This document shows, piece by piece, positions 34,348-41,804 of a DNA stretch of 64,000 bases. This stretch comes from SICU01 sp038045445 (lineage in GTDB: Archaea > Nanobdellota > Nanobdellia > Pacearchaeales > GW2011-AR1). The stretch's first letter is position 1, and each line of letters starts with the position of its first letter. Below the pieces are notes generated by a model. It was not told the origin of the DNA and did no database searches. It saw only the letters and a list, made by a program, of their open reading frames with translations. Made by a program: the position numbers and the translations under genes. Location of the stretch: the NCBI GenBank assembly GCA_038045445.1, contig JBBSYC010000001.1, forward strand, positions 62,001 to 126,000, in the 5' to 3' direction.

Positions 34348-34679
34348 TGTATTTTACTTCCCGGAGATATTTGTTTTTCTGGTTTTATAAAAAAGACGTT
34401 CGTTTTTTCTTCATTGCTCGCTGCTAGAATCATTCCATTGCTTTCTACTCCTCTTAACACTACTGGTTCTAAATTTGCCACGAATATGGCTTGTTTACCT
34501 TTAAGGTCTTCATGAGTATAGTATGTTCTTAGGCCTGCTACTATTGTTCTTGCTATTGGTTCTCCTAAATCTACTTTTAAGATGTAGAGTTTGTCTGCTT
34601 TAGGATGATTTTCAACTTCTAGAATTGTTCCGACTCTTAAGTCTATTTTTTGGAAATCTGTGAATGGGATTTTTGTCAT
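34344..34679 (-). CDS. Stand-alone tRNA-binding domain, MetRS beta-subunit-like
   Basis: A 111-residue EMAP/Trbp111-type OB-fold protein. It reads FQKIDLRVGTILEVENHPKA, then KLYILKVDLGE, IVAGLRTYYTHEDLKGKQ and LRGVESNGMILAAS, all standard for the C-terminal tRNA-binding domain of methionyl-tRNA synthetase. The MetRS catalytic gene at 36269-37771 lacks this domain, so this protein is its likely partner, increasing tRNA affinity. Its ATG overlaps the stop of the upstream hicA frame by 4 bases, making it the third gene of a hicBA unit. Confidence 0.9.
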   Translation of the reverse strand: MTKIPFTDFQKIDLRVGTILEVENHPKADKLYILKVDLGEPIARTIVAGLRTYYTHEDLKGKQAIFVANLEPVVLRGVESNGMILAASNEEKTNVFFIKPEKQISPGSKIH

Positions 34680-34893
34680 GTTAGTACCTCTTCTAATGTT
34701 AGTCCTGCATCTTTCACTATGTGATGAAGAGTTCCCTTTTTAAATTAGGATGTTTTGGAACAGTCAGTTTTATTATTTTAAAAGGAGTGTTCTTTTCTAA
34801 TCTAATATGCGAACCTCTTTGCCTTACAACCACAAATCCAAATCTTTGCAACCTTTTTATTAATTCAATTCCAGAGATCTGTGGAATTTTCAT
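34676..34893 (-). pseudogene. hicA: HicA mRNA interferase gene with one frameshift
   Basis: From ATG at 34893 the frame reads KIPQISGIELIKRLQRFGF, VVVRQRGSHIRLEK (the RGSH catalytic-His motif of HicA) and LTVPKHPNLKR, then stops early. Adding one A in a run of five A (34737-34741 region) restores KKGTLHHIVKDAGLTLEEVL, the normal HicA end, with a stop overlapping the next gene as ATGA. So the gene carries a single -1 frameshift in a homopolymer. This may be real decay or a sequencing error. Start overlaps the hicB stop as ATGA. Confidence 0.8.
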
Positions 34894-35096
34894 ACAATTA
34901 TTTTTTCGCTTATTCCTTTATCAAGATAAACCATTATTTCGTTTTGATCAGGTTCTAAATATAATTGTATTGCTTCCTTAATATTCTCTATAGCTTCTTC
35001 TTTTGTTTCTCCTTGAGATACACAGCCTTGTAATGATGGGACATATACGGTATATCCACCTTCTTCTTGAGGCTCAAGTATGATATATAATTCCAT
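34890..35096 (-). CDS. hicB: HicB antitoxin
   Basis: A 68-residue HicB-fold protein: YIILEPQEEGGYTVYVPSLQ, GCVSQGETKEEAIENIKEAI and a short tail. It is the partial RNase H-like fold that blocks HicA. It lacks the C-terminal DNA-binding domain found in many bacterial HicB, so autoregulation must occur otherwise. It is the first gene of the unit hicB-hicA-MetRS beta, with ATGA overlaps at both junctions. Confidence 0.9.
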   Translation of the reverse strand: MELYIILEPQEEGGYTVYVPSLQGCVSQGETKEEAIENIKEAIQLYLEPDQNEIMVYLDKGISEKIIV

Positions 35097-35136
35097 ATAT
35101 TTTTACGTTTAGTAGAGATTATAAGTTTTTTGGTGC

Positions 35137-35835
35137 TTATATTGTAGCTCCGCCATCTACTGCTAAGATTGTGCCCGTTGTAAAATCATTTTCTGCTAAA
35201 AAAATGGTTGCATGAGCAATTTCTTCAGGTTTTCCCGCTCTTTTCATCGGATGTCTGGTAGCACTTCTTTTAAGATTACTTAATCCCTCTTCTTTTGATG
35301 TCTCTGATTTCAACCATATAGGGGTGTCAATTACTCCAGGGTTAATACAATTAACTCTAATTTCATTTTCAATTAATTCCAATGCTAAACTCTTTGTTAA
35401 ATTTATAATTGCTGCTTTTGATAAGCTATATATTGAATTTCCAGGTCTCGGAGTTATTCCACTTATTGAACCTATATTTATGATGCATCCGCCCTTGCTG
35501 ATTTTATAAATTGAATATTTACACATCCAAAAAACTCCTTTAATATTTGTATCAATAACTTTATTGATTTCTTCTGTTGTTGTTTTTTCTATTGTGTCTC
35601 CTGCGAAAATTCCTGCATTATTTACTAGAATATCTATTGACTTTACTTTGTTTATTGCTGATTTTATCTGTTCTTCTTTACTTACATCAACTTTATGGAA
35701 TTCGCATTCATAATCTGGTTTGTTTTTTCCAAAGATAATTATTTTTGCTCCTTTTTGCATAAACTCTTTTGCTATTGCTTTTCCGATGCCCGTACTTCCG
35801 CCAGTTATTAGGGAGGTTTTGTTTTTTAGATTCAT
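35137..35835 (-). CDS. Short-chain dehydrogenase/reductase
   Basis: A 232-residue classical SDR oxidoreductase. The nucleotide-binding motif is LITGGSTGIGKAIAKEF (TGxxxGIG, about residues 9-25), the NNAGIF strand follows, and the catalytic tetrad is Asn, Ser (IINIGSISG), Tyr and Lys (YSLSKAAIINL). The C-terminal VDGGATI is standard for the FabG-like group. The cofactor-selecting residue after strand 2 is Lys (FGKNKPDYE), allowing no firm NAD/NADP choice. The substrate is unknown. It is the last gene of the metG strand block. Confidence 0.92.
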   Translation of the reverse strand: MNLKNKTSLITGGSTGIGKAIAKEFMQKGAKIIIFGKNKPDYECEFHKVDVSKEEQIKSAINKVKSIDILVNNAGIFAGDTIEKTTTEEINKVIDTNIKGVFWMCKYSIYKISKGGCIINIGSISGITPRPGNSIYSLSKAAIINLTKSLALELIENEIRVNCINPGVIDTPIWLKSETSKEEGLSNLKRSATRHPMKRAGKPEEIAHATIFLAENDFTTGTILAVDGGATI

Positions 35836-35853
35836 TTTTAGATATTATAACTT

Positions 35854-36057
35854 TTAAATAAGATTTTTAACATTAATTTGAGAGAGTGATTTTAGAGGTA
35901 TTCTTTTACTTACATTTAATAGTTCTATCCCTAAAATATTTGAATCTTTATCTAAATCAATTATTGTGAAGTCATCTATTTTCTTATTTTTTGCGAATTC
36001 TCCACTACGAAACTCTATATAAATTGCATCTGCTTCTTTATCGTAAGTTATTTCCAT
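35854..36057 (-). CDS. DUF2283 protein
   Basis: A 67-residue DUF2283 protein with the full family pattern: EITYDKEADAIYIEFRSGEF, FTIIDLDKDSNILGIELLNV and a C-terminal helix. It overlaps the upstream DUF4258 gene by 10 bases. Expected to be the antitoxin of the pair. This compact version shows what the longer protein at 6822 is built on. Confidence 0.85.
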   Translation of the reverse strand: MEITYDKEADAIYIEFRSGEFAKNKKIDDFTIIDLDKDSNILGIELLNVSKRIPLKSLSQINVKNLI

Positions 36058-36272
36058 TTTGTTATATCCAGTAAATTGTTATTACCTTTATGTGTTTCTG
36101 TTTTTTCACAACATATTTCAATTGTTCCATAGGGTAATTTTTTGCTAAAATAATATTGTTCGTGTTTCTTATCTATTTTTTCAGGATAATTAATAATATC
36201 CATTACTTCTTGTTCTGTAATTTTTCTTTTTATAATTCTTGCTTTAGCATGTTCTGTAAATATTATTTTCAT
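36048..36272 (-). CDS. DUF4258 putative toxin
   Basis: A 74-residue DUF4258 protein: IIFTEHAKARIIKRKITEQE is the HAxxRxxxRxI motif, followed by YYFSKKLPYGTIEICCEKTE strands. It starts inside the metG stop (ATGA) and overlaps the following DUF2283 gene. The pair therefore rides on the methionyl-tRNA synthetase transcript. RelE-like toxin activity is the working hypothesis of the family, not shown by the sequence. Confidence 0.82.
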   Translation of the reverse strand: MKIIFTEHAKARIIKRKITEQEVMDIINYPEKIDKKHEQYYFSKKLPYGTIEICCEKTETHKGNNNLLDITKWK

Positions 36273-37771
36273 TGTATTTTTTGAAATAAGATTTCTGATT
36301 TAACTATTTTGCTTTCTTTTAGAGGTTTATCTAATTCGTCTAAGGATATTTTAAAATTGAACGTTTTTGATATTTTTTCTGCTGTTTCTGGCATGAATGG
36401 GAATAAGAGTATTGCAATGTTTTTTATTGCAGTTGCTAATTCGTATAAAACTTTTCTTGAGTTCGATTCACTCTTGCTGCGAGCTTCCTCGCCTTGCTGT
36501 GGAGCTTCTCGCTGCGGTGAACAAACTTCCCAAGGTTTCTTTTCTTGAATATACTCATTAGTTTTGTCTACATAGTGAAATATAATTTCTAAAACTTTAT
36601 GCAATTCATAGTTATTGAAATGTTCGTTTACTTGTTTTAATGTTTCTTCTATTTCTAAAGTATTTTTTGTTTTTTCAATTCCATATTTTTCTGCTAGAGT
36701 TGAGACTCTGCTTACTAGATTGCCTAGTTTGTTTGCTAATTCATTGTTGTGACGTTCTATTAGCATTTCTTGAGAGAAATCTCCATCATCCCCTAAAGGT
36801 GTTTCTCTCAATAGGAAGTATCTTGCACTGTCTACTCCTGCAATTTTTACTAAATCATTTATTTTTATTGCATTACCTGCAGATTTACCCATTTTTTTAT
36901 TATTTACAGTCCACCATCCGTGAGCGAATACTGTTTTTGGCAAGGGTAGTTTTACTGCTTCTAATAATGCTGGCCAGTAAACTGTGTGAAACCATAAAAT
37001 GTCTTTACCTATTAAATGAAGATCTGTTGGCCAGAATTTGTTTAGTTTCTTATTTTCTTGAGTTGCACTGTAATAGTTGAATAACGCGTCAACCCAAACG
37101 AAAGCAACGTGTTTTTTATCAAATGGAAAGGGAATTCCCCAATCAAAGCTTGTTCTTGATATGCTTAAATCTTTTAGTCCTTCTTTTACTCTGTTTATCA
37201 CTTCATTTGCTCTTTTTTTGGGAAGTATAAAATTTGGATTGTTTTTGTAGTGATCTAGGAGGAATTTTTCGTATTTTGATAATCTGAAGAAATATGATTC
37301 TTCTTTTAATTTTTCCAGTTGTTTTTCATGGACCGGGCATTGTAGGTTTGGAGCATCTTTTTCAGTGTAATAAGCCTCACAAGATATGCAATAAAAGCCT
37401 TCGTACTCTCCAAGGTAAATATCCCCCTTATCTTGCAACTTTTGTAATATTTTTTGGACTACTGCTTCATGGTCTTTATCTGTTGTTCTAATGAATCTGT
37501 CATATTCTATGTTTAAAGTTTTCCAGTCTTTTTTGTATTCGGGGATTAGCTTATCTATAAACTCTTTTGGTTTTTGTTTGTGTTTCTTTGCAGTATCTTC
37601 TATTTTCTTGCCGTGTTCATCTGTTCCTGTTAAGAAGAATACTTCTTTTCCTTGTAGTTTATTCCAGCGTGCTATTATGTCGCTTGCTATTGTTGTATAT
37701 GCATGGCCAAGATGAGGAATATCATTGGGATAATATATAGGAGTGGTTATGTAGAATGTTTCTTTTGTCAT
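36269..37771 (-). CDS. metG: Methionyl-tRNA synthetase, catalytic subunit
   Basis: Charges tRNA-Met. The 500-residue class I synthetase has HLGH at 20-23, a zinc knuckle (YCISCEAYYTEKDAPNLQC region, about 127-150), the WVDALFNYYSA methionine pocket and KMGKS near 293-297. The helical anticodon domain follows and the protein ends there. The usual C-terminal tRNA-binding domain is a separate gene at 34344. Residues about 408-440 contain an unusual Cys/Arg/Ser-rich insert (SPQREAPQQGEEARSKSE) within the anticodon domain. Upstream is a short promoter region before the Zot-like ATPase gene. Confidence 0.95.
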   Translation of the reverse strand: MTKETFYITTPIYYPNDIPHLGHAYTTIASDIIARWNKLQGKEVFFLTGTDEHGKKIEDTAKKHKQKPKEFIDKLIPEYKKDWKTLNIEYDRFIRTTDKDHEAVVQKILQKLQDKGDIYLGEYEGFYCISCEAYYTEKDAPNLQCPVHEKQLEKLKEESYFFRLSKYEKFLLDHYKNNPNFILPKKRANEVINRVKEGLKDLSISRTSFDWGIPFPFDKKHVAFVWVDALFNYYSATQENKKLNKFWPTDLHLIGKDILWFHTVYWPALLEAVKLPLPKTVFAHGWWTVNNKKMGKSAGNAIKINDLVKIAGVDSARYFLLRETPLGDDGDFSQEMLIERHNNELANKLGNLVSRVSTLAEKYGIEKTKNTLEIEETLKQVNEHFNNYELHKVLEIIFHYVDKTNEYIQEKKPWEVCSPQREAPQQGEEARSKSESNSRKVLYELATAIKNIAILLFPFMPETAEKISKTFNFKISLDELDKPLKESKIVKSEILFQKIQ

Positions 37772-37805
37772 AATTGAGAGATAATTTGTTAATATTAAAA
37801 TCTTC

Positions 37806-38633
37806 TTACCTAAAACTCTTAGAGATATTAGTTGTCCAGAATGAGGGCAATGGATTTGCTACAAAGCCTCTGAATATCTCGCTGTAGATGTATGTTAGAC
37901 CTTTCTGGTTTTCGTGTTTTCTAAAATCTTGGCTTGCTTCTTGATAAATGTCTCTTATTTTTTTTCTTTCAAAATCTTCTTGTAATAAAGACGTTGGTTT
38001 TAGTATAAGATGGTCTGCTTGTCTTAAGATATTTACATCAAGATTAGATGAATTCTGAGAAATAAATAGAATGCTTAGGTTCTTGTGTCTTGCAATGAGG
38101 ATTAACTGACTTAGAAGCTTGTTTGGAGCAGTCATTGCATTTCTTGAACTGAATAGAACTCCTCCTTCATCAATTAGAACTGTTGAATTATTTTTTATTT
38201 CATCTGTGCTTGTTATTACTTCAATCCATGAGGGCATGTCTTCACTCTTAAAGCCAATTGCATATATTTTCCTGTTGCTTTTTGCATAGATATTTTCTAA
38301 AACTTTTATTCCAATTGCTGTTTTTCCTGTGCCCCTTGCTCCAAGAATTATTCCTATTTTACTTTTTTCACTTAAAAGATATTTTTCGTATTCTTTGTAA
38401 TCTCCTGATTTTGTTTCGATTAACTTAAATGACTGGTAAATTGGTTTTTTTGAATCTCTTTGTTTTTCTACTTTCTGTTTAATCTCTTTTTCGTTTAGTT
38501 TATCTTGTAGCTTTGATATGCCCATTACAATATAATAGGGTATTTTTATTATTAACCAGATTGCTTTTAGAATTGTCTTGGTGTTAGACATCTCTTTCTT
38601 TTTATTGCTTTTTTTCACTTTCTGCTCCTTCAT
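37806..38633 (-). CDS. Zot/HerA-like membrane P-loop ATPase
   Basis: About 275 residues from the ATG at 38633; starts at 38675 and 38591 are also possible. A basic N-terminus and one membrane segment (AIWLIIKIPYYIVMGIS) come first, then a coiled Lys/Glu stretch, then a P-loop domain: LGARGTGKTAIGIKV (Walker A), STVLIDEGGVLFSS (Walker B) and ILFISQNSSNLDVNILRQAD. This order is that of zonular-occludens-toxin-like ATPases that drive filamentous phage export, and of related archaeal conjugation/packaging ATPases. It directly follows, and overlaps with, the NYN nuclease gene. Function in defence, DNA transfer or membrane transport cannot be decided. Confidence 0.65.
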   Translation of the reverse strand: MKEQKVKKSNKKKEMSNTKTILKAIWLIIKIPYYIVMGISKLQDKLNEKEIKQKVEKQRDSKKPIYQSFKLIETKSGDYKEYEKYLLSEKSKIGIILGARGTGKTAIGIKVLENIYAKSNRKIYAIGFKSEDMPSWIEVITSTDEIKNNSTVLIDEGGVLFSSRNAMTAPNKLLSQLILIARHKNLSILFISQNSSNLDVNILRQADHLILKPTSLLQEDFERKKIRDIYQEASQDFRKHENQKGLTYIYSEIFRGFVANPLPSFWTTNISKSFR

Positions 38634-39237
38634 ATAGCATGTTTTTTTCTTTTTTAAGTTCTTGTGAGTCTTCAAAATTATGTTCTTTTAATTTAACCCA
38701 TCTTGAAGCTACTTTTAATAGGTGATTTGAAGTTGAAAACTTCGAGTTTCTTAGTCTGTCAAAATAAGTGTAAACTATAATTTCAAATCCTTTTTGTTTC
38801 ATTCTTTCAATAACTGGCACAAAATCTGAATCAGAAGCTATCAAAATTATTTTTTTGATATTTTGATAATTCTCTTTAACATCGTACATGTCTAAGATAA
38901 CTAATGCATCAATTCCTTTTTGAGAGAATTCTTCTTTGTCTTGTTTGTTTATTACCTTTTGACATCTTCCTTCTCTTAAGGTGATCCAATTCTTTTTCCT
39001 TAACATTTTAGTCATGCTTTGGTATTTGCTCATTAAGAAATCTTCTTTTTGTGTGGGTTTTGAGCTTTGATATGGGGGCGCTGTGTAAATATAAACAGGC
39101 TTTAAATTAAGTTTTTCTTTGTCACAGATATTTCTAAATGTTTGAAGATATTTTGCAGGTTTACCTGTTTGTTTTTGAAAATGATTTTTTACAAGACCAA
39201 AGAATCCATCATCTACAAAAACTATTGTATCTTCCAT
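38602..39237 (-). CDS. NYN-domain (LabA/DUF88-like) RNase
   Basis: A 211-residue PIN-like NYN nuclease. Signature acidic residues are in TIVFVDDGFFG (Asp9, Asp10), KGIDALVILDMYDV (Asp in KGxD) and KIILIASDSDFVPVIE (SDSDF). These match the NYN/LabA family of predicted metal-dependent RNases. It is followed by the Zot-like ATPase gene with overlap, so the two form a two-gene unit. It ends upstream 228 bases from tRNA-Gly. Partnering with a membrane ATPase is unusual for this family. Confidence 0.8.
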   Translation of the reverse strand: MEDTIVFVDDGFFGLVKNHFQKQTGKPAKYLQTFRNICDKEKLNLKPVYIYTAPPYQSSKPTQKEDFLMSKYQSMTKMLRKKNWITLREGRCQKVINKQDKEEFSQKGIDALVILDMYDVKENYQNIKKIILIASDSDFVPVIERMKQKGFEIIVYTYFDRLRNSKFSTSNHLLKVASRWVKLKEHNFEDSQELKKEKNMLYEGAESEKKQ

Positions 39238-39464
39238 TATGGAAAATCTCCAAAATTAGAAGAAAAATTAAAACATCCGGCAACCTTTCGATCACCGGGG
39301 ATCATACTCACAGTCTGAAGACTGCTATTATTATTTAGAGAGATTGGTTTATAAGATTTGCTATCTTGTATTTTTAGTCTTAAAATTGGCTTTATCAAAC
39401 CATATTTTTTCATATTTATCTTTTAGAGTCATGTTTTTAAAACACTTGTTATTGCTAACAATAA

Positions 39465-39536
39465 GCACCGGTGGTCCATCGGTTAAGATTTCGGCTTCCC
39501 AAGCCGACGAGCCGGGTTCGATTCCCGGCCGGTGCA
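39465..39536 (+). tRNA. tRNA-Gly (anticodon CCC)
   Basis: Full 72-base cloverleaf. Acceptor stem GCACCGG pairs with CCGGTGC, anticodon stem TCGGC/GCCGA encloses TTCCCAA with anticodon CCC, and T stem CCGGG/CCCGG encloses TTCGATT. Discriminator base A at 39536; CCA is not encoded. No intron. No duplicated 3' end was found near it, unlike the two other tRNA genes. Confidence 0.96.
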
Positions 39537-39573
39537 TAACGTTTATTAACGTTTTTTACAATGTTTAATTGAG

Positions 39574-40986
39574 ATGGTGAAGAAAGTTGAGGTTAGTTCT
39601 ACGGAAGTTGTTGAAAATGAGGAATCTAATTATTTGAAGCATTCCAAAGAACATGCTTTGAGGACAAGCATGAAAGAGGGTTGCACTCAATCCCTAGGAG
39701 TCAATATGTCTTCAGGATTTTTGACACCTCTTCTTCTTGCTATTGGGGGAAATAGTTTTCATGTCGGTTTACTTAGTTCTTTAAACGGTCTTGCAGATCC
39801 AACAGGAGAAATTGTAGGGAGTAAAATGATGGAAAAATATTCCCGCAAAAAATTGTGGGTGAATGCTAAATTATTGATAGTTTTATTGCAGATTCCCATT
39901 ATAGCTTTGATATATTTTTATTGGAAAGGTCTGTTTGTTTTATCACTTCCATGGATAATGATTGCGTTATGGGGGTTGATTATACCATTTATCTATGGGG
40001 TAGGCTATGTTTCATGGCTTTCTTGGCTTGGAGACCTTGTTCCTGCTGAAAAGAAAGGAAAGTTCTTTGCTTCTAGAAATAAAATTACAGGATTTGTAGG
40101 GCTCGTTACTTTTCTTTTTGCAGGCTTGTTGCTTGATTTGTTTAAGACTCGAGGGTATGTTCTTTTAGGGTTTACTGTTTTATTTGCTTTTGCAATAATA
40201 TTTAGAATTGCTTCTGTTTATTATACTGGCAAGATATTCAATCCTTACTTTCGTGTTAAGAAAAAATCTTATTTCTCTTTCTTTTCTTTTATCAAGAGAT
40301 ATGACAATTATGGTAAATTTGCTTTCTTCCAGGCTTTCTTCTTTTTTGCAATGATGATTTCTGCTCCTTTTTTTGCAGTTAGAATGCTTGAAGATTTGAA
40401 TTTTAGTTATATTACTTATACAATAGTCTCCCTAAGTTCAACATTGTTTTATTTGATTTTTGCACCATTTGCAGGAAGATTTTCAGATAAATATGGAAAT
40501 CTAAAATTAATTTATTTTGCTTGTTTTCTTTTTCCACTAATTCCTTTATTATGGATTTTTTTGGAAAATCCGCTTGCATTGATATTTATTCCAGGACTTA
40601 TTTCTGGATTGGCCAATGCCGCTTTTGTGATAGGGACAACTGACTTTTCATATAATGCTATCTCTCCTCAAAAAAGAGGTTTTTGTTTTGCTTATTCCGC
40701 TCTTCTTATAGGCCTTGGAACTCTTCTTGGCAGTTTTATTGGTGGATGGACTGTAGAATATTCAAATATTAGTTTCGTTAATCCAATGTTTTTTGCTTTT
40801 ATATTGTCTGCCTTTATAATGATAGTTATTTCAATTTATTTTCTTCCTAAGTTAAAAGAAGAGAATGGAGCATCTTTTGAGGGATTGCATTTTGATGTGT
40901 CCAAATCTGCTAAGACATTTAACTCTGCTGTTGTATGGATTAGACAGCTTTCTCATTGGCAGCCACATTTGAGGAATAAGAAATAA
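39574..40986 (+). CDS. MFS-type transporter
   Basis: A 470-residue membrane protein with about 12 hydrophobic helices in the major facilitator pattern. A hydrophilic N-terminal tail of about 30 residues leads in (SNYLKHSKEHALRTSMKEG). Loop 2-3 contains GEIVGSKMMEKYSRKKLW and the equivalent second-half loop is APFAGRFSDKYGNLKLIY, both resembling the MFS GxxxDRxGR loop. The protein ends with a short cytoplasmic tail. Substrate unknown. It begins 38 bases after tRNA-Gly. A hairpin region follows. Confidence 0.85.
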   Translation: MVKKVEVSSTEVVENEESNYLKHSKEHALRTSMKEGCTQSLGVNMSSGFLTPLLLAIGGNSFHVGLLSSLNGLADPTGEIVGSKMMEKYSRKKLWVNAKLLIVLLQIPIIALIYFYWKGLFVLSLPWIMIALWGLIIPFIYGVGYVSWLSWLGDLVPAEKKGKFFASRNKITGFVGLVTFLFAGLLLDLFKTRGYVLLGFTVLFAFAIIFRIASVYYTGKIFNPYFRVKKKSYFSFFSFIKRYDNYGKFAFFQAFFFFAMMISAPFFAVRMLEDLNFSYITYTIVSLSSTLFYLIFAPFAGRFSDKYGNLKLIYFACFLFPLIPLLWIFLENPLALIFIPGLISGLANAAFVIGTTDFSYNAISPQKRGFCFAYSALLIGLGTLLGSFIGGWTVEYSNISFVNPMFFAFILSAFIMIVISIYFLPKLKEENGASFEGLHFDVSKSAKTFNSAVVWIRQLSHWQPHLRNKK

Positions 40987-41002
40987 TCTTTGAAGTCATA
41001 TA

Positions 41003-41078
41003 GCAGACGAACTAAATACCCGTGTGCGTCTGCGTAATAGTAAACGCATAAAGGTGTACGGAAATTAAATGCGTTTAC
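41003..41078. other. Two perfect stem-loops in intergenic region
   Basis: Between the MFS and zinc-ribbon genes lie a 7-bp stem (41003-41009 with 41027-41033) and a perfect 10-bp stem (41040-41049 with 41069-41078, 19-nt loop). The 10-bp/19-nt geometry equals that of the hairpin at 5934-5972, although the sequences differ. Roles as an RNA, terminator or recombination site are open. Confidence 0.4.
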
Positions 41079-41120
41079 CATACCAACATTTTAAAAGGTT
41101 GAATATACTTGTTATTTGAA

Positions 41121-41759
41121 ATGTTTTCATCAAAAAAGTGCCAGCGTTGTGAAGGAAAATTGAAGGAAGAGTACAGCTTCTGCCCTTATTGTAGATTAGA
41201 CTTGCGTAATCCTGAAGCAGATATTCAGGATTTTGGAATGCTTGGAAAGAATGATTCTATATTTGGTGCCCCAATGATTGGAGGAGGGAGTATGGGGATA
41301 AGCGATTCTGTTTTTAATTCAATATTTAATGGGGTTATGAAAATGATGGAAAGTCAAATGAGGAATCTTAACCCTGATGGACTTGATTTTGGGGATGCAA
41401 GACCTGAAGTGAGACAGCTCCCTAATGGTATTCAGATAAAAATTGGTCCTAAGAAACAGCCGAAAGAAGATTCAAAGATAAGAGTTATCAATGATGATCA
41501 AAAGGCTAGAATGGCAAAACTTCCCAGGAGTAGAGCTAAAACAGAAGTTAGAAGACTAAGTGATAAGGTGGTTTATGAGCTTATGACCCCAGGTGTTGAA
41601 GATGTTAATGATATTTTTGTTTCAAAAGTTGAGTCGGGTTATGAAGTTAAGGCTTTGGGAAGAAAGAAGATTTATTTCAACAGTTTGCAGGTTAATCTGC
41701 CGTTGAAGAGATATTCTGTGAAAGATGGACGTTTAGCTCTTGAGTTTGCGTTGGAATGA
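41121..41759 (+). CDS. Zinc-ribbon protein with Hsp20-like C-terminal domain
   Basis: About 212 residues from ATG 41121. The N-terminus is a zinc ribbon (KCQRCEGKLKEEYSFCPYC). A flexible middle with GGGSMG and Met/Asn-rich helix follows. The C-terminal 75 residues (DKVVYELMTPGVEDVNDIFV, VESGYEVKALGRKKIYF, LPLKRYSVKDGRLALEFAL) show the strand order of an alpha-crystallin/CS domain. This suggests a co-chaperone or assembly factor; I know no named family with this fusion. The upstream TTG at 41109 is a less likely start. It precedes the PIF1-like helicase gene by 45 bases. Confidence 0.7.
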   Translation: MFSSKKCQRCEGKLKEEYSFCPYCRLDLRNPEADIQDFGMLGKNDSIFGAPMIGGGSMGISDSVFNSIFNGVMKMMESQMRNLNPDGLDFGDARPEVRQLPNGIQIKIGPKKQPKEDSKIRVINDDQKARMAKLPRSRAKTEVRRLSDKVVYELMTPGVEDVNDIFVSKVESGYEVKALGRKKIYFNSLQVNLPLKRYSVKDGRLALEFALE

Positions 41760-41804
41760 CTGAATCATCATAAAGATTATATTCCATTGATTTTTTAGAT
41801 AAAC

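Noticed and set aside
36640..37080. 146-codon plus-strand hydrophobic frame
   Set aside because: Antisense to metG, with the same composition artefact.
39271..39320. Inverted repeats (GATCACCGGGGATC and CAGTC-TGAA-GACTG) as a box C/D guide RNA
   Set aside because: A D-box-like CTGA is present but no matching C box in either strand; left as a short unexplained palindromic stretch between the NYN gene and tRNA-Gly.
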